The notes under the pieces were generated by a model, which saw only the letters and a program-made list of their open reading frames with translations, searched no databases and was not told the DNA's origin. From the NCBI GenBank assembly GCA_009692425.1, contig SHZF01000007.1:1-64000 (forward strand): a stretch of DNA of 64,000 nt. The letters run 5' to 3'. The DNA is from Myxococcales bacterium. GTDB lineage: Bacteria > Myxococcota_A > UBA9042. Both the position numbers and the translations under genes were made by a program. Below are positions 1 through 9,106 of this stretch, one piece after another (the stretch's first letter is position 1; each line of letters starts with the position of its first letter).

Positions 1-543
1 GTCCGGCGCGGGCGGCGAGCCCACGAGGTCCTTGAAATCTCCAGACTTCGCGACGGCCGACAGCTGGTCGAGCTTGGCGTACTTCGCGAGCAGGTTCGCG
101 TCGATGTGCTTGTCGCCGATGCAGCCGGAGCAGTCGAGCCCTTCGGCCATGGCGGCCCGCACCGCATACGCCGTCGAATACAGGGGCTTGCGCGGCATTT
201 CGCCATCGCCCTCGATCTTGACGCCGAGCCAGCCGCCGCCGATCTGCCCGAGCGTGGCCGCGTCGAGCTTGGCCTTGCTGCCGAGCGGATAGGCGAAGGT
301 GCCGTTCTTGATGCTGATCAGCGTCGGTCCTTCGGCGAACAGCGCGTTGCCGCCGACCTCGTCCTTGTAGATGGAGAACGTGATGTTGTAGTTGCCGTCC
401 GCCGCGGGTCCTCCGCTCGAAGAGTTCAGGACGCCTTCGATCTGCGTGATCGACGGCACGGCGGCGTGCGCGGGACTGGCCAACAACAGGCCGACGCAGG
501 CTGCCAATGGGGTGAGGCAGCGGGCAAAGCGAATGGTAATCAC
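1..543 (-). CDS. secreted protein with N-terminal signal peptide, partial (C-terminus beyond window)
   Basis: The frame is open from a GTG at 543 to the window edge (181 codons). The GTG has a GGAGGA ribosome site six bases upstream; an in-frame ATG at 558 lies on top of that site and is less likely. The first 28 residues form a signal peptide ending around SPAHAA. The mature part reads like the common myxobacterial secreted family in which a beta-rich segment (ITFSIYKDEVGG, WLGVKIEGDGEMPRKPL) precedes a CSGC motif. I recognise the general type but not a function. It lies 97 bases downstream of the cysteine-rich lipoprotein on the same strand and is probably co-transcribed with it. Confidence 0.7.
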   Translation of the reverse strand, partial: MITIRFARCLTPLAACVGLLLASPAHAAVPSITQIEGVLNSSSGGPAADGNYNITFSIYKDEVGGNALFAEGPTLISIKNGTFAYPLGSKAKLDAATLGQIGGGWLGVKIEGDGEMPRKPLYSTAYAVRAAMAEGLDCSGCIGDKHIDANLLAKYAKLDQLSAVAKSGDFKDLVGSPPAPD

Positions 544-640
544 AGGCGGCTCCTCCATGTGTCGTATCGATCGGGGCGGCAAGGAACCGCACAAGCCCCA
601 GCCGGGCGCAAGCCTGCGCGGTGCGGTAGGCGCTGGAACT

Positions 641-3600
641 TCATAGTCCTGCCACCTTCTTGAGCCATGCGAGAAAGCCGAGGTCGGCCTGTGTCGGTTG
701 CTTGCCAGCCGTAGGCCCGCTCGCATTCGAGGCCCCCAGCCACAGTCGCGTGCCGTACGTCTTGCCGGCGCCGTTCATCGACGTGGTCATCATGCGGGCT
801 TGGAACGCGATCGGCGCGCAGCCCTCGTCGGTGACGCCGTCGCAGGTGTCGTCGACGCCGTCGCAGAGTTCCTTCGCGGCAGGCAACACTTGCCCCTTGC
901 ACTCGCCGGGCTTGCCCTCGGGGCTGCAGACGGTGAGGCCGTCCTTGCACGTGCCCTTGCCGCGCGTCTTCGGTTCGCCGGTGTAGCACAGTGCCTTGAC
1001 GTTGGTGTCGATCGTGTTGATGCAGCCCTTGATCGGGTCGCACGAGTCGGCGGTGCACGGATTCTGGTCGTCGCAGTTGACGACCTTGCCGGCGACGCAC
1101 GTGTACGTCCCCGACTTGGGTTGGTCGGCGCACGCATCACCGGCCGTGCACACGTTGTCGTCCGTGCAAGACTTGACCAACGGCACGTACTTGCACGAGC
1201 CCGTGGCGATGTCGCACGTGTCCTGTGTGCACGTCTCCTTGTCTTCGCAGGCTTTCTGCTTGTCGGCGACGCAGCTGCCTTGGGCGCACGCATCGTTGGG
1301 CGTGCACGCGTTGTCGTCGGCGTTGCAGGGCGTCGTGTTGGGCGTGTACTTGCAGCCGGCCTTGGCCTCGCAGGCGTCGTTCGTGCACGCATTCTTGTCG
1401 TCGCAGAGTTCCACCTTGCCGACGATGCACGCGCCGCCCAGACACGTGTCGGCGACCGTACACAGGTTGCCGTCCCCATCGCACGCCAGGCCGTCGGGCT
1501 GCTTGCTGAGCTTGCATTTGCCGGTCGCCGCATTGCAACCGATCGACTGGCAGGGGCCGTTCTGCGTTTCATCGCAACTGACGACCGTCGCGGGGTTCAC
1601 CTTGCACGTGAACGGCAGCTTCGTCTTGTCACAGAACATCGCGCCGTTGCACAGGTTGCCGTCGTCCAGGCAATCGGCGCTCGCATTGCAGGTGCACGTC
1701 GATGACCCCGCCACGCACTTGCCGTTCTGGCATGTGTCGCCGTCGGTACACGTGTTGCCGTCGTCGCAAGGCCCGCTGATCGCCTTGTGCAGGCAGCCCG
1801 CGCCGACATCGCAGGTGTCATTGGTGCACGCGCTGTCGTCGTCGCACTTGACCTTGACGTCGATCGCCGCGCCGACGCACGCCCCGTCCTTGCAGGCATC
1901 GCTCGCGGTGCACTTGTCGTTGTCGTCGCACGTGCCCGCCACGGGCTTGTGCGTGCAGCCCGTCTTCGAATCGCAGGCATCGCTCGTGCACGGACTTTTG
2001 TCGTCGCAGTTCGCCAGCTCTCCGGAGCACTTGGCGACGTCCCCCTCCTTCTTGCAGAGGTCGTTGATCGTGCACGGCGTACCGTCGTTGCAGGGCGCGC
2101 CGTCCTTGATCGGGTATGCGCACTTGCCGCTGACTGGGCTGCACTTGCCGTCCACGCACGGGTCGTCGGTCGCGCAGGCCTTGGGCTTGCCGACGACGCA
2201 AGTCCCCGCGGTGCAGAGGTCGTTCTCCGAGCACGGGTTGTCGTCTGCGTTGCAGGGCAGCGTGTTGGGCGTGAACTTGCAGCCGGCCTTCTTGTCGCAG
2301 AAGTCCTCGGTACACGCGTTCTTGTCGTCACACTGTTGCGCGACACCGGCAACGCAGGTGCCGTCCTTGCACGCATCGCCGACCGTGCACAGATCGCCGT
2401 CGCTGTCGCACTGCAACCCTTCGGGTTTCTTGGTGAGCTTGCACTTGCCGAGGGCCGGATCGCAAGCGAGCGTCTGGCACGCGCCGCTCTGGGCGTCGTC
2501 GCACTTCACCACCGTGCTCTCCTTGACTTTGCACTGGAACGGCAGGTTCGCCTTGTCGCAGAAAAGCGTGCCGTTGCACTGGTTGCCGTCTTCGTTCGCG
2601 GCGCAGTCGGCGTCGCCGTTGCACCCGCACTTGTTGACTTCGGCTGCGCACTTGCCGCCGTTGCAAAGATCGCCATCGGTGCACGGGTTGCCGTCGTCGC
2701 ACTTGCCCCCGCTCGCTGCCTTGTGCGTGCACCCCGTGACGGCGTCGCACAGGTCGGTCGTGCACGCGTTCGAGTCATCGCACTCTTTCAAGACGTCGAT
2801 CGCCTTGCCGGCGCATTGGCCGGCCAGACAGTTGTCGGCTTGCGTGCACGCGTCGTTGTCGTTGCAGGCGCCCGCCACCGGGCTGTGCAGGCAGCCGGAT
2901 TTCGGGTCGCACGAATCGGTCGTGCAGGTGTTCTTGTCGTTGCAGTCGAGCAGTTGGCCCTTGCTGCACAGGTCGGTCTGGCAGGTCTCGGCGGTCGTGC
3001 ACGGATTGCCGTCGCTGCACGGGGCGCCGAGCAGCGGCTTGTAGTCGCATGCGCCCGACACGATGTTGCACTTGCCGACAACGCAGCCGTCATCGGACGC
3101 GCACGCCTTGGTCTTGCCGGGATTGCAGTTGCCGTCCTTGCAGGCGTCCTTCTGCGTGCACAGGTTGTCGTCGGCATTGCACGGCGCACCGTCATCGTTC
3201 GCAAAGACGCAGCCCGTCTTGGCGTCGCACGAGTCCGTCGTGCAGGGATTCTGGTCGTCGCAGGTCTTCGCCTTGCCGGGCACGCACTTGCTGTCGGCGC
3301 ATTGGTCCTTCTCGGTGCACACCGAGCCGTCGGCGTCGCACGACAAGGTGTTGCTCAAGTTCTTGCAACCGTCCTTGCCGGCGCACTTGTCGTTGGTGCA
3401 GATCTTGCCGTCGTCGCACGTCGCCTCGTCGATTGCTCCGTCGCAATCGTCGTCGCCACCGTTGCACTCCTCGGCTTTCGGGGCGGGCGCGAGGCAGGCG
3501 CTCAGGCCGCCGCCTTGCGGTGCGTTGGCCAGTCCGGCGGGCAGGCAGGTCCGCTTGCCCTCGCATTTCGAGTCGCCGGTGACCGCTTGGCAGGTGGTCG

Positions 3601-4330
3601 CGAGCTGCTTCTTGATCGCCGCTTCACTGCACGTGCACGTCGCTGCGGCCTTGGGCACGCACTGCTTCGCGGGGGCGCCAGTGATGTCCTTGACGTCCTT
3701 GCATTCGTGGCTGAGCGGGCACTCAGCGTCGGCGTTGCAGGGGGTGCCGCAGAACGCGCCCGCGTTGCCGAAGTCGATGCACTTCGCATCGGCATTGCCG
3801 ACGGACGTGCAGGTGGCGTTCTCCGCGCAGGGGTCGCACACTTGGCCAAACTGGGGCACGCAGATGTTCGACGTGTCGCCACCCGGGCTCGTCGCCGTGA
3901 CGCACTTGAAGCCGGGGATACAATTGCCGCTGCACGTCGCGGCACACAGTTGGCCCTTCGGTGTCGCGATGCAGAAGCCGGAAGCGCACTGTGAGGTGCT
4001 CGTGCACGGGCAGCCTGCGTCGCCGGCGGTGCCGGGGCAGATGAGACCGCCCGCGACTTCGGCCGGGGAGGCGTCGCCAGCCGCTGCCGCATCGCCCGTC
4101 GGAGCGGCGGCGTCGGCGGTGGCCGGTGCGCTGTCGCCGGCACCCGCGGCGTCGGCCACCACGGCGCCATCAATGCCGGCGGCGTCGACTTCGGTCGCTC
4201 CCTCTGTCGGTTGTTCCTGCTCGGCGCACCCCAGGGCCGCAGCGAGGCAGATCAACGCGATGCGGCGCACGGCGGCGCGATCGGGAATCGATCGCGTGGC
4301 CTGAAGCATCGTGGTGTTGCGCTCTGACAC
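641..4330 (-). CDS. giant cysteine-rich repeat lipoprotein
   Basis: The protein has 1229 residues. GTG at 4330 was chosen because GGGAG lies five bases before it; ATG at 4309 is the alternative but has no ribosome site. The N-terminus is a lipoprotein signal with lipobox AALGC (Cys35), followed by an Ala/Asp-rich linker that probably extends from the outer membrane. Most of the protein is a ladder of short disulfide-type modules such as CDDGNPCTTDSCD and GCLHSPV. They are arranged in a super-repeat of about 309 residues present almost three times. Near the C-terminus is one MopE-like motif (CDGVDDTCDG). Such proteins are typical of myxobacterial cell surfaces and may bind metal or act as adhesins; the function is unknown. 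The next gene downstream encodes another secreted protein. Confidence 0.85.
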   Translation of the reverse strand: MSERNTTMLQATRSIPDRAAVRRIALICLAAALGCAEQEQPTEGATEVDAAGIDGAVVADAAGAGDSAPATADAAAPTGDAAAAGDASPAEVAGGLICPGTAGDAGCPCTSTSQCASGFCIATPKGQLCAATCSGNCIPGFKCVTATSPGGDTSNICVPQFGQVCDPCAENATCTSVGNADAKCIDFGNAGAFCGTPCNADAECPLSHECKDVKDITGAPAKQCVPKAAATCTCSEAAIKKQLATTCQAVTGDSKCEGKRTCLPAGLANAPQGGGLSACLAPAPKAEECNGGDDDCDGAIDEATCDDGKICTNDKCAGKDGCKNLSNTLSCDADGSVCTEKDQCADSKCVPGKAKTCDDQNPCTTDSCDAKTGCVFANDDGAPCNADDNLCTQKDACKDGNCNPGKTKACASDDGCVVGKCNIVSGACDYKPLLGAPCSDGNPCTTAETCQTDLCSKGQLLDCNDKNTCTTDSCDPKSGCLHSPVAGACNDNDACTQADNCLAGQCAGKAIDVLKECDDSNACTTDLCDAVTGCTHKAASGGKCDDGNPCTDGDLCNGGKCAAEVNKCGCNGDADCAANEDGNQCNGTLFCDKANLPFQCKVKESTVVKCDDAQSGACQTLACDPALGKCKLTKKPEGLQCDSDGDLCTVGDACKDGTCVAGVAQQCDDKNACTEDFCDKKAGCKFTPNTLPCNADDNPCSENDLCTAGTCVVGKPKACATDDPCVDGKCSPVSGKCAYPIKDGAPCNDGTPCTINDLCKKEGDVAKCSGELANCDDKSPCTSDACDSKTGCTHKPVAGTCDDNDKCTASDACKDGACVGAAIDVKVKCDDDSACTNDTCDVGAGCLHKAISGPCDDGNTCTDGDTCQNGKCVAGSSTCTCNASADCLDDGNLCNGAMFCDKTKLPFTCKVNPATVVSCDETQNGPCQSIGCNAATGKCKLSKQPDGLACDGDGNLCTVADTCLGGACIVGKVELCDDKNACTNDACEAKAGCKYTPNTTPCNADDNACTPNDACAQGSCVADKQKACEDKETCTQDTCDIATGSCKYVPLVKSCTDDNVCTAGDACADQPKSGTYTCVAGKVVNCDDQNPCTADSCDPIKGCINTIDTNVKALCYTGEPKTRGKGTCKDGLTVCSPEGKPGECKGQVLPAAKELCDGVDDTCDGVTDEGCAPIAFQARMMTTSMNGAGKTYGTRLWLGASNASGPTAGKQPTQADLGFLAWLKKVAGL
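1322..3440 (-). repeat. about 927-bp coding super-repeat, nearly three copies
   Basis: The same segment (in the protein: a GC-K/V-F/Y start, then PCNADDN) begins at 1322, 2249 and 3176 on the plus strand, exactly 927 bp apart each time. A second anchor, the antisense of PVAG, recurs at 1934 and 2870, 936 bp apart, so a few in-frame indels have accumulated. The copies code for the cysteine-rich modules of the surrounding lipoprotein. Sequence divergence suggests old duplications. Confidence 0.75.
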
Positions 4331-4547
4331 GGCGACTCCCGGTCTTTCCGGCCGACGGTCCTTTCCGGTCGTCCATCCGGTCTTGCCCGGCACGAATGCT
4401 CTCGCAGGTCACCAGGCGCCAAGCTCACCTAGGCTCCGTTTCGAGCGGGTCGGTCGTCAGTGGGCTGGCGAATGCTGTGTACAACATCTCAGCGCCGCGC
4501 TGCAAGTTCGGGGGAATGCCGGGGGGTGCGCCGCGTTGCGAGGTGCG

Positions 4548-6074
4548 TCAGGCGCCCGCGAGTCGCCGCGCAGTCACGATCGCGACCGCCATGATGGTGT
4601 GTTGGGGATTCACGCCCAGCGTGGTGGGCAGTGCCGAGGCATCGACCACGTGGAGTCGCTTGACGCCGCGCACCGCCAGATCGGGCGCCACAACGGAGCG
4701 TGCGGGGTCGGCGCCCAGCACACAGCCCCCGAACAAGTGGCTCAACACCCAGGTCCAGCAGCGGTTGTCGAGCGGTGCGCGGTCGATCTGGTCCACCATG
4801 TCTGGGGTGAATTCCGTCGGCATTCCCACGACACCCGGGTAGACCTTGCGCGCGCCCATGGCGAAGTGCATTCGCATGATCGTCTTGGTGCCCTCACGCA
4901 CGCGCGCCAGATCGCGACGGCTCGGTACATAGTGCAGCGCGGTGCCGCCCCACCAGGTGCGGCGGATCGATCCTTCGGCATCGCAGCGCACGGCCGAGAC
5001 CCACATCGCACAGTGGCGGTATTCTTCGAGGCGGCGCATCAGATCGCGCCCCGCGCCGGAAATCCGGGCGGCAAACAACTCCAGCGGCAGCGACAGGTGT
5101 TCGAGCTTGACCCCGCCGGTTGCGCGCAGGTGCAGCGACGCTGCGGCCTGGCTGGGGCCGACGTGCATGTCCATCGGCCGGTCATAGACGCCGACCACGC
5201 CCGCGCCCGGATGGCCGCGCCAACCGCGCCCGAGCCACGGATGGCGGTAGCCCGACGCCTGGAGCAGCGGGGCCGAGCCCGTCGCCGAGGCCGCTACGAT
5301 CACGCCGCGCCGGGCCCGCACGCCGAATGCGGCGCCCCTGGTCTTGGTGACGGGATGCTCGAAGCGGCCATCGACCCCCTCGGCGCTGCCCGCCACGAGC
5401 CGGACGCGGTCGACCGGTGCGCACGACAGGACCGTACCCCCGCGCGCAATCAGTTCGCGCAGCCACAGCACGTTGGCGGTCTGCTTGCTGCGGTTGCGGC
5501 AGCCTTGCAGGCACTGCATGGCGCCTTTGCAGTTTGCGACGTTGCGGTCGGTCGGGTGGGCCTCCATGCCGAAGCGCTGCAGCGCGTCGAGCATGAACGT
5601 TGCGGTCGGGCCCATCACGCCACGGTCCGTCGGCTGCACCTGGAGTTCGGCTTCGATGGCGTCCTGGGCGCGGCCGATCGACTCCTCGTGAAACACAGCG
5701 CCGAGCCCATGCTCGTCGCGCCACTGTGCCAGCACGTCGCCAGGTGTTCGCACGACGATCGCACTGTTGATGACGGGCGTCCCACCGACGAGCCGGGCCT
5801 GCACGACCGGGATGATGGAGTCGCCCGTCGCGACGAGGCTGCCCCAGTTCAGGAACATGTCGCGCATCGTGCCGTACATCGTGTGTGGATAGTCTTCGGG
5901 GTCGCGCCACGGCCCGGCTTCGACGACGACCACGGAATGCCCGGCACGAGCCAACGTGATCGCCGCCGCCGCGCCCCCGGCGCCCGAGCCGACCACGACC
6001 CAGTCGGCATCCAGCGCGAGGGCGGCTCCTTCGGCGTACGAAAGGTGACTGCCGCAAGGTGGCGTCGCGGTCAC
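4548..6074 (-). CDS. GMC-family FAD-dependent alcohol/sugar oxidoreductase, large subunit
   Basis: The protein has 508 residues. GTG at 6074 overlaps the stop of the upstream small subunit (GTGA) and has GGGAG seven bases upstream. An FAD-binding Rossmann motif (VVGSGAGGAAAAITLARAG) lies about 25 residues in. The C-terminus has the GMC signature DASALPTTLGVNPQ with the catalytic-region His/Asn (NPQHT). A cysteine-rich stretch (NCKGAMQCLQGC) in the middle could bind an iron-sulfur or metal centre or form disulfides. The family oxidises alcohols, sugars or sterols using FAD. The divergent aldehyde dehydrogenase suggests a two-step alcohol-to-acid route; the substrate is unknown. Confidence 0.9.
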   Translation of the reverse strand: MTATPPCGSHLSYAEGAALALDADWVVVGSGAGGAAAAITLARAGHSVVVVEAGPWRDPEDYPHTMYGTMRDMFLNWGSLVATGDSIIPVVQARLVGGTPVINSAIVVRTPGDVLAQWRDEHGLGAVFHEESIGRAQDAIEAELQVQPTDRGVMGPTATFMLDALQRFGMEAHPTDRNVANCKGAMQCLQGCRNRSKQTANVLWLRELIARGGTVLSCAPVDRVRLVAGSAEGVDGRFEHPVTKTRGAAFGVRARRGVIVAASATGSAPLLQASGYRHPWLGRGWRGHPGAGVVGVYDRPMDMHVGPSQAAASLHLRATGGVKLEHLSLPLELFAARISGAGRDLMRRLEEYRHCAMWVSAVRCDAEGSIRRTWWGGTALHYVPSRRDLARVREGTKTIMRMHFAMGARKVYPGVVGMPTEFTPDMVDQIDRAPLDNRCWTWVLSHLFGGCVLGADPARSVVAPDLAVRGVKRLHVVDASALPTTLGVNPQHTIMAVAIVTARRLAGA

Positions 6075-6670
6075 GGCGCGGCTCCCGGCTGCACCCAACT
6101 GGCCGGCGCGGGGGTAGCGGTCGGTGTGCGCGGCGGCTCCGGCAGAGGCCCTTCGCGAAAGGTGCCAGGGTCGGGAGGATAGGCGGGCATCCCGAGCACG
6201 GCACGCACGGCGGGGTCGGCACCCCAGATCAGGCCGCCGATGCTTTTCAACAACAACATGGCCTGCCGCACCAGATAGATCGGGTGGGTCGCGAGGCGGG
6301 CCGCGTGGCGATCGCGGCGTTCGGTGCCCAGCCAGCCCGCCAGCACCGGCACGCCGAGCGTGATCACCGGGCCGCAGTGGTACAGCAGGGCGCCGCCATA
6401 CAGCGCATAGCGCACAGCAAGCGGTGCCTCGGCCAGCAGGCGCCGCACGCCGGGGCGTGGGTCGATCTGGTCCAAGCCGGGCAACCGTTCCGTGCTGGGG
6501 AACGTGGCAGCGAGCGCTCGGGCGATCGGCTCGACCCACATCGACGGCCCTCGGATTTCCCCCGCACGGGCGTGGCCGGGCAAGGTGGCGGCGCGACTGG
6601 CCAACGCGGTGAAGTTTGCAGTAGAAGGCGGCGGCCGACCCGCCCGTGCCATCTCATCGTGGCGCTGCAT
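6071..6670 (-). CDS. small subunit of GMC dehydrogenase (gluconate-dehydrogenase subunit 3 type)
   Basis: The protein has 199 residues and is translationally coupled to the GMC large subunit by a GTGA overlap. Sequence such as LPGLDQIDPRPGVRRLLAEA followed by a hydrophobic segment (YALYGGALLYHCG) resembles the small subunits that accompany membrane-bound GMC dehydrogenases. The proline-rich tail has no obvious fold. The start is uncertain: ATG 6670 gives the longest product and ATG 6652 is also possible; neither has a clear ribosome site. Its role is probably stabilising or exporting the large subunit. Confidence 0.65.
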   Translation of the reverse strand: MQRHDEMARAGRPPPSTANFTALASRAATLPGHARAGEIRGPSMWVEPIARALAATFPSTERLPGLDQIDPRPGVRRLLAEAPLAVRYALYGGALLYHCGPVITLGVPVLAGWLGTERRDRHAARLATHPIYLVRQAMLLLKSIGGLIWGADPAVRAVLGMPAYPPDPGTFREGPLPEPPRTPTATPAPASWVQPGAAP

Positions 6671-6691
6671 GTTCGGCAGGGAGGTGCGCCC

Positions 6692-8248
6692 ATGTCAACG
6701 GCAGCCGGTTCGGAGGTGGGCGGGGCCGCTGGGGTTCTGGACGGAGCCCCTGGGGTTCTGGACGGAGCTACTGGGGTTCCAGATGGGATCGCAGTTGCGC
6801 GGGCCAAGGTAGCGGGGGTGCGGGCGGCGCAAGCGGCGTGGGCGGCCCTGCCGGTGGCCGAGCGGTGCGATCGGCTGCGGGCGGCGGGGCGGCACCTGCT
6901 GGAGCGCTCCGACGAGTTGGCGGCGCTCGTGTGTGCCGAGACGGGCAAGCCGCTCGCGGAGGGTTATTCCGCCGAAGTCCTGGGCGTCGCGGACCTGTTC
7001 CACTACTGGTGCCGCAAGGCGCCGCACCTCCTCGCGCCGCGCAAGGGAGAGATCCCCGCGCTGGACCTGCCGAAGAAGACGGCCTGGATCGAGCGGGTGC
7101 CGCGCGGCGTGGTGGCGTGCATCTCGCCGTGGAATTTTCCCGTGGCCCTGCCGATGCGCACGCTGGTGCCGGCACTCGCTGCGGGCAACGGCGTCGTGCT
7201 CAAGCCGTCAGAGTGGACGCCACGGAGCGGCGTGTGGTTGGTCGAGCGCTTGCGCGAATCGTTGGGTGGCGTGGTCGATGTGTTGGAAGGCGATGGCGCC
7301 GCCGGGGCTGCGCTGGTCGAGGCGGGGCCCGATCACGTCGTGTTCACCGGCTCGACGCGCACCGGGCGCAAGGTGGCGGTGGCGTGCGCCGAGCGCGGCA
7401 TCGCGTGCGAACTGGAGCTTGGCGGCAAGGACTGCGCGGTCGTGCTGGACGACTGCGACGTCGAGAGAGCCGCCGCCGGCATCGCCTGGGGCATCGTGAT
7501 GAACGCCGGACAGAATTGTGCGGCCGTCGAGCGCGTCGCCGTCCACGCGGGCGTGGCCGATCGCTTCGTGCCGGCGCTGCGGGCGGCGCTGGACCGCACG
7601 CGGGCCGACGTGCCGGGTCTGGTTACGCCGCTGCAGCGCGCGATCGTGATCCGGCACATCGAAGACGCCCTGGGCCGGGGCGCGGAACTCGTCATTGGCG
7701 GCGCTCCCGACGGCGGCGGGCCCGTGCCGCCGACCCTGTTGCGGGGCGTGCCGCACGACGCGCCGGCGTGGGCCGACGAGAGCTTCGGACCGATCGCGGC
7801 GCTCGACGTGGGCCGCGACGACGATGCGCTGGTCGCAGCCGCCAACGACAGTCGCTACGGCTTGGGGGCGAGCGTGTGGGGCCAGGACCTCGCCCGTTGT
7901 CGCGAGGTGGCCGCCCGCTTGAAGGTCGGCATGGTGTGGATCAACAACCACAGTTTCACCGGCGCTCTGCCCGATCTGCCGTGGGTCGGCGTCGGCGAGT
8001 CGGGCAGCGGCATCACGAATTCGCCCGAAGCGATGCTGCACCTGACGCGGCCGCGCCTGCTGCTGATCGACCGGTCCAGCGCGATCGAGCCGTGGTGGTA
8101 CCCGTACGGCGACACGATGGTCGGGCTGATGAAGGTGCTCATTCGGCGCCAGCAGCACGGCGGACTGGGCGCGACGCTCGCCGCGCTCAAGGCCCTGCAC
8201 GCACGCAACAAGGTGCTGAAGGCGCACACGGGGCCGCGCCGTGGCTGA
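6692..8248 (+). CDS. NAD(P)-dependent aldehyde dehydrogenase
   Basis: The protein has 518 residues; ATG 6692 has GGGAGG eight bases upstream. It is an aldehyde dehydrogenase superfamily enzyme oxidising an aldehyde to an acid. Visible landmarks are the cofactor segment SPWNFP, VVLKPSEWTP, the FTGST motif, the general base Glu242 in ELGGK, and the catalytic Cys276 in NAGQNC, 34 residues apart as is usual. The first 45 residues are an extra N-terminal linker containing three 7-residue repeats. It is divergent from the GMC alcohol dehydrogenase, which may supply its aldehyde. The stop overlaps the start of the RNase H gene. Confidence 0.93.
   Translation: MSTAAGSEVGGAAGVLDGAPGVLDGATGVPDGIAVARAKVAGVRAAQAAWAALPVAERCDRLRAAGRHLLERSDELAALVCAETGKPLAEGYSAEVLGVADLFHYWCRKAPHLLAPRKGEIPALDLPKKTAWIERVPRGVVACISPWNFPVALPMRTLVPALAAGNGVVLKPSEWTPRSGVWLVERLRESLGGVVDVLEGDGAAGAALVEAGPDHVVFTGSTRTGRKVAVACAERGIACELELGGKDCAVVLDDCDVERAAAGIAWGIVMNAGQNCAAVERVAVHAGVADRFVPALRAALDRTRADVPGLVTPLQRAIVIRHIEDALGRGAELVIGGAPDGGGPVPPTLLRGVPHDAPAWADESFGPIAALDVGRDDDALVAAANDSRYGLGASVWGQDLARCREVAARLKVGMVWINNHSFTGALPDLPWVGVGESGSGITNSPEAMLHLTRPRLLLIDRSSAIEPWWYPYGDTMVGLMKVLIRRQQHGGLGATLAALKALHARNKVLKAHTGPRRG
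6722..6784 (+). repeat. 21-bp in-frame tandem repeat, 3 units
   Basis: Three consecutive 21-bp units encode GAAGVLD, GAPGVLD and GATGVPD at residues 11-31 of the aldehyde dehydrogenase. They lie upstream of the conserved fold and keep the frame. Confidence 0.9.
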
Positions 8249-9047
8249 GTTCACCTGCAGCGTGTGCGGCGCGACGTTTGCCTTGGCCGAGGACGTGCTG
8301 GCGCGCTTTCCGGGGTGGAAGCCGCGTTTCTGCCGGCTCCACAAGGGCGGTCGCGCGAGTGCCCCCGATGCAGCGGTCACCGCGCCGCGCTGGCCCACCC
8401 GACCGCTGGGTGACGCGCTGGCGCGCCCGGCACCGCTGCCCCGCGATGACGCTGCCGTGCCCCCAGTACGAGCGCCGCTCCCTGCCCAGCCCACGACGAC
8501 CGGCGGCTCGACGCTGCACGGGGTGCCGATTCATCGCCTGCCTCCCGGGCCACGCGGCGGCGGAGTCGAGGGCGAACTCACGCCGGAGCAGGTGCTGACG
8601 ACTTACTTTCGCGGGCCGCAGGACGGCGTGTTCACCGACGGCGGAGCGCGGCCGAACCCAGGCCAAGGCGGCTGGGGCTGGGTCTACGTCGAAGCGGGTC
8701 GCATCCTCGCGCAAGGCCACGGCGGCGACCGCCAGACGACGAACAACCGCATGGAGATGTCGGCCATCATCGATGCGCTGCGCCACCTGCCGCCCGACGC
8801 CGCGACCGTGCTCTACTCCGACAGCGACCTGTGCATCAAGACGCTGACGCAGTGGGCGCGCGGTTGGGAGGCGCGCGGCTGGCGCAAAAAGGACGGCGAG
8901 ATCAAGAACCTCGACCTCGTGCAACAGGCCTGGGCATTGGTGCAGGAGCGGCCGCACGTCCGCCTGCAGTGGATCAAGGCCCACGACGGCAGCCGCTGGA
9001 ACGAGTACGTGGATGCGCTGGCGACGGAGTTTCTGCGTGGGCGGTGA
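8241..9047 (+). CDS. rnhA: ribonuclease HI with N-terminal zinc finger
   Basis: The protein has 268 residues. GTG 8241 overlaps the aldehyde dehydrogenase stop by eight bases. The C-terminal half is RNase HI, which cleaves RNA in RNA-DNA hybrids: Asp133 in FTDGGARPNP, Glu172 in NNRMEMSA, Asp194 in YSDSDLCI, and the final KAHDGSRWNEYVDALA block with the His and last Asp. The N-terminus carries a short zinc-finger-like motif (CSVCGATF, then FCRLH) and a proline-rich linker of about 60 residues, in place of the usual hybrid-binding domain of longer RNases H. Confidence 0.92.
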   Translation: MAEFTCSVCGATFALAEDVLARFPGWKPRFCRLHKGGRASAPDAAVTAPRWPTRPLGDALARPAPLPRDDAAVPPVRAPLPAQPTTTGGSTLHGVPIHRLPPGPRGGGVEGELTPEQVLTTYFRGPQDGVFTDGGARPNPGQGGWGWVYVEAGRILAQGHGGDRQTTNNRMEMSAIIDALRHLPPDAATVLYSDSDLCIKTLTQWARGWEARGWRKKDGEIKNLDLVQQAWALVQERPHVRLQWIKAHDGSRWNEYVDALATEFLRGR

Positions 9048-9106
9048 CGGGACGCGGACCACGAGCCGGGGCCGGACGAGACACTCGGATCCAGACCACG
9101 CGCGCC

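Noticed and set aside
996-3994. Long open frames on the plus strand opposite the cysteine-rich lipoprotein
   Set aside because: They mirror the repeats (His/Ser/Leu- or Arg/Ala-rich, no domains, no ribosome sites). High GC and the cysteine codons remove stops on the other strand.
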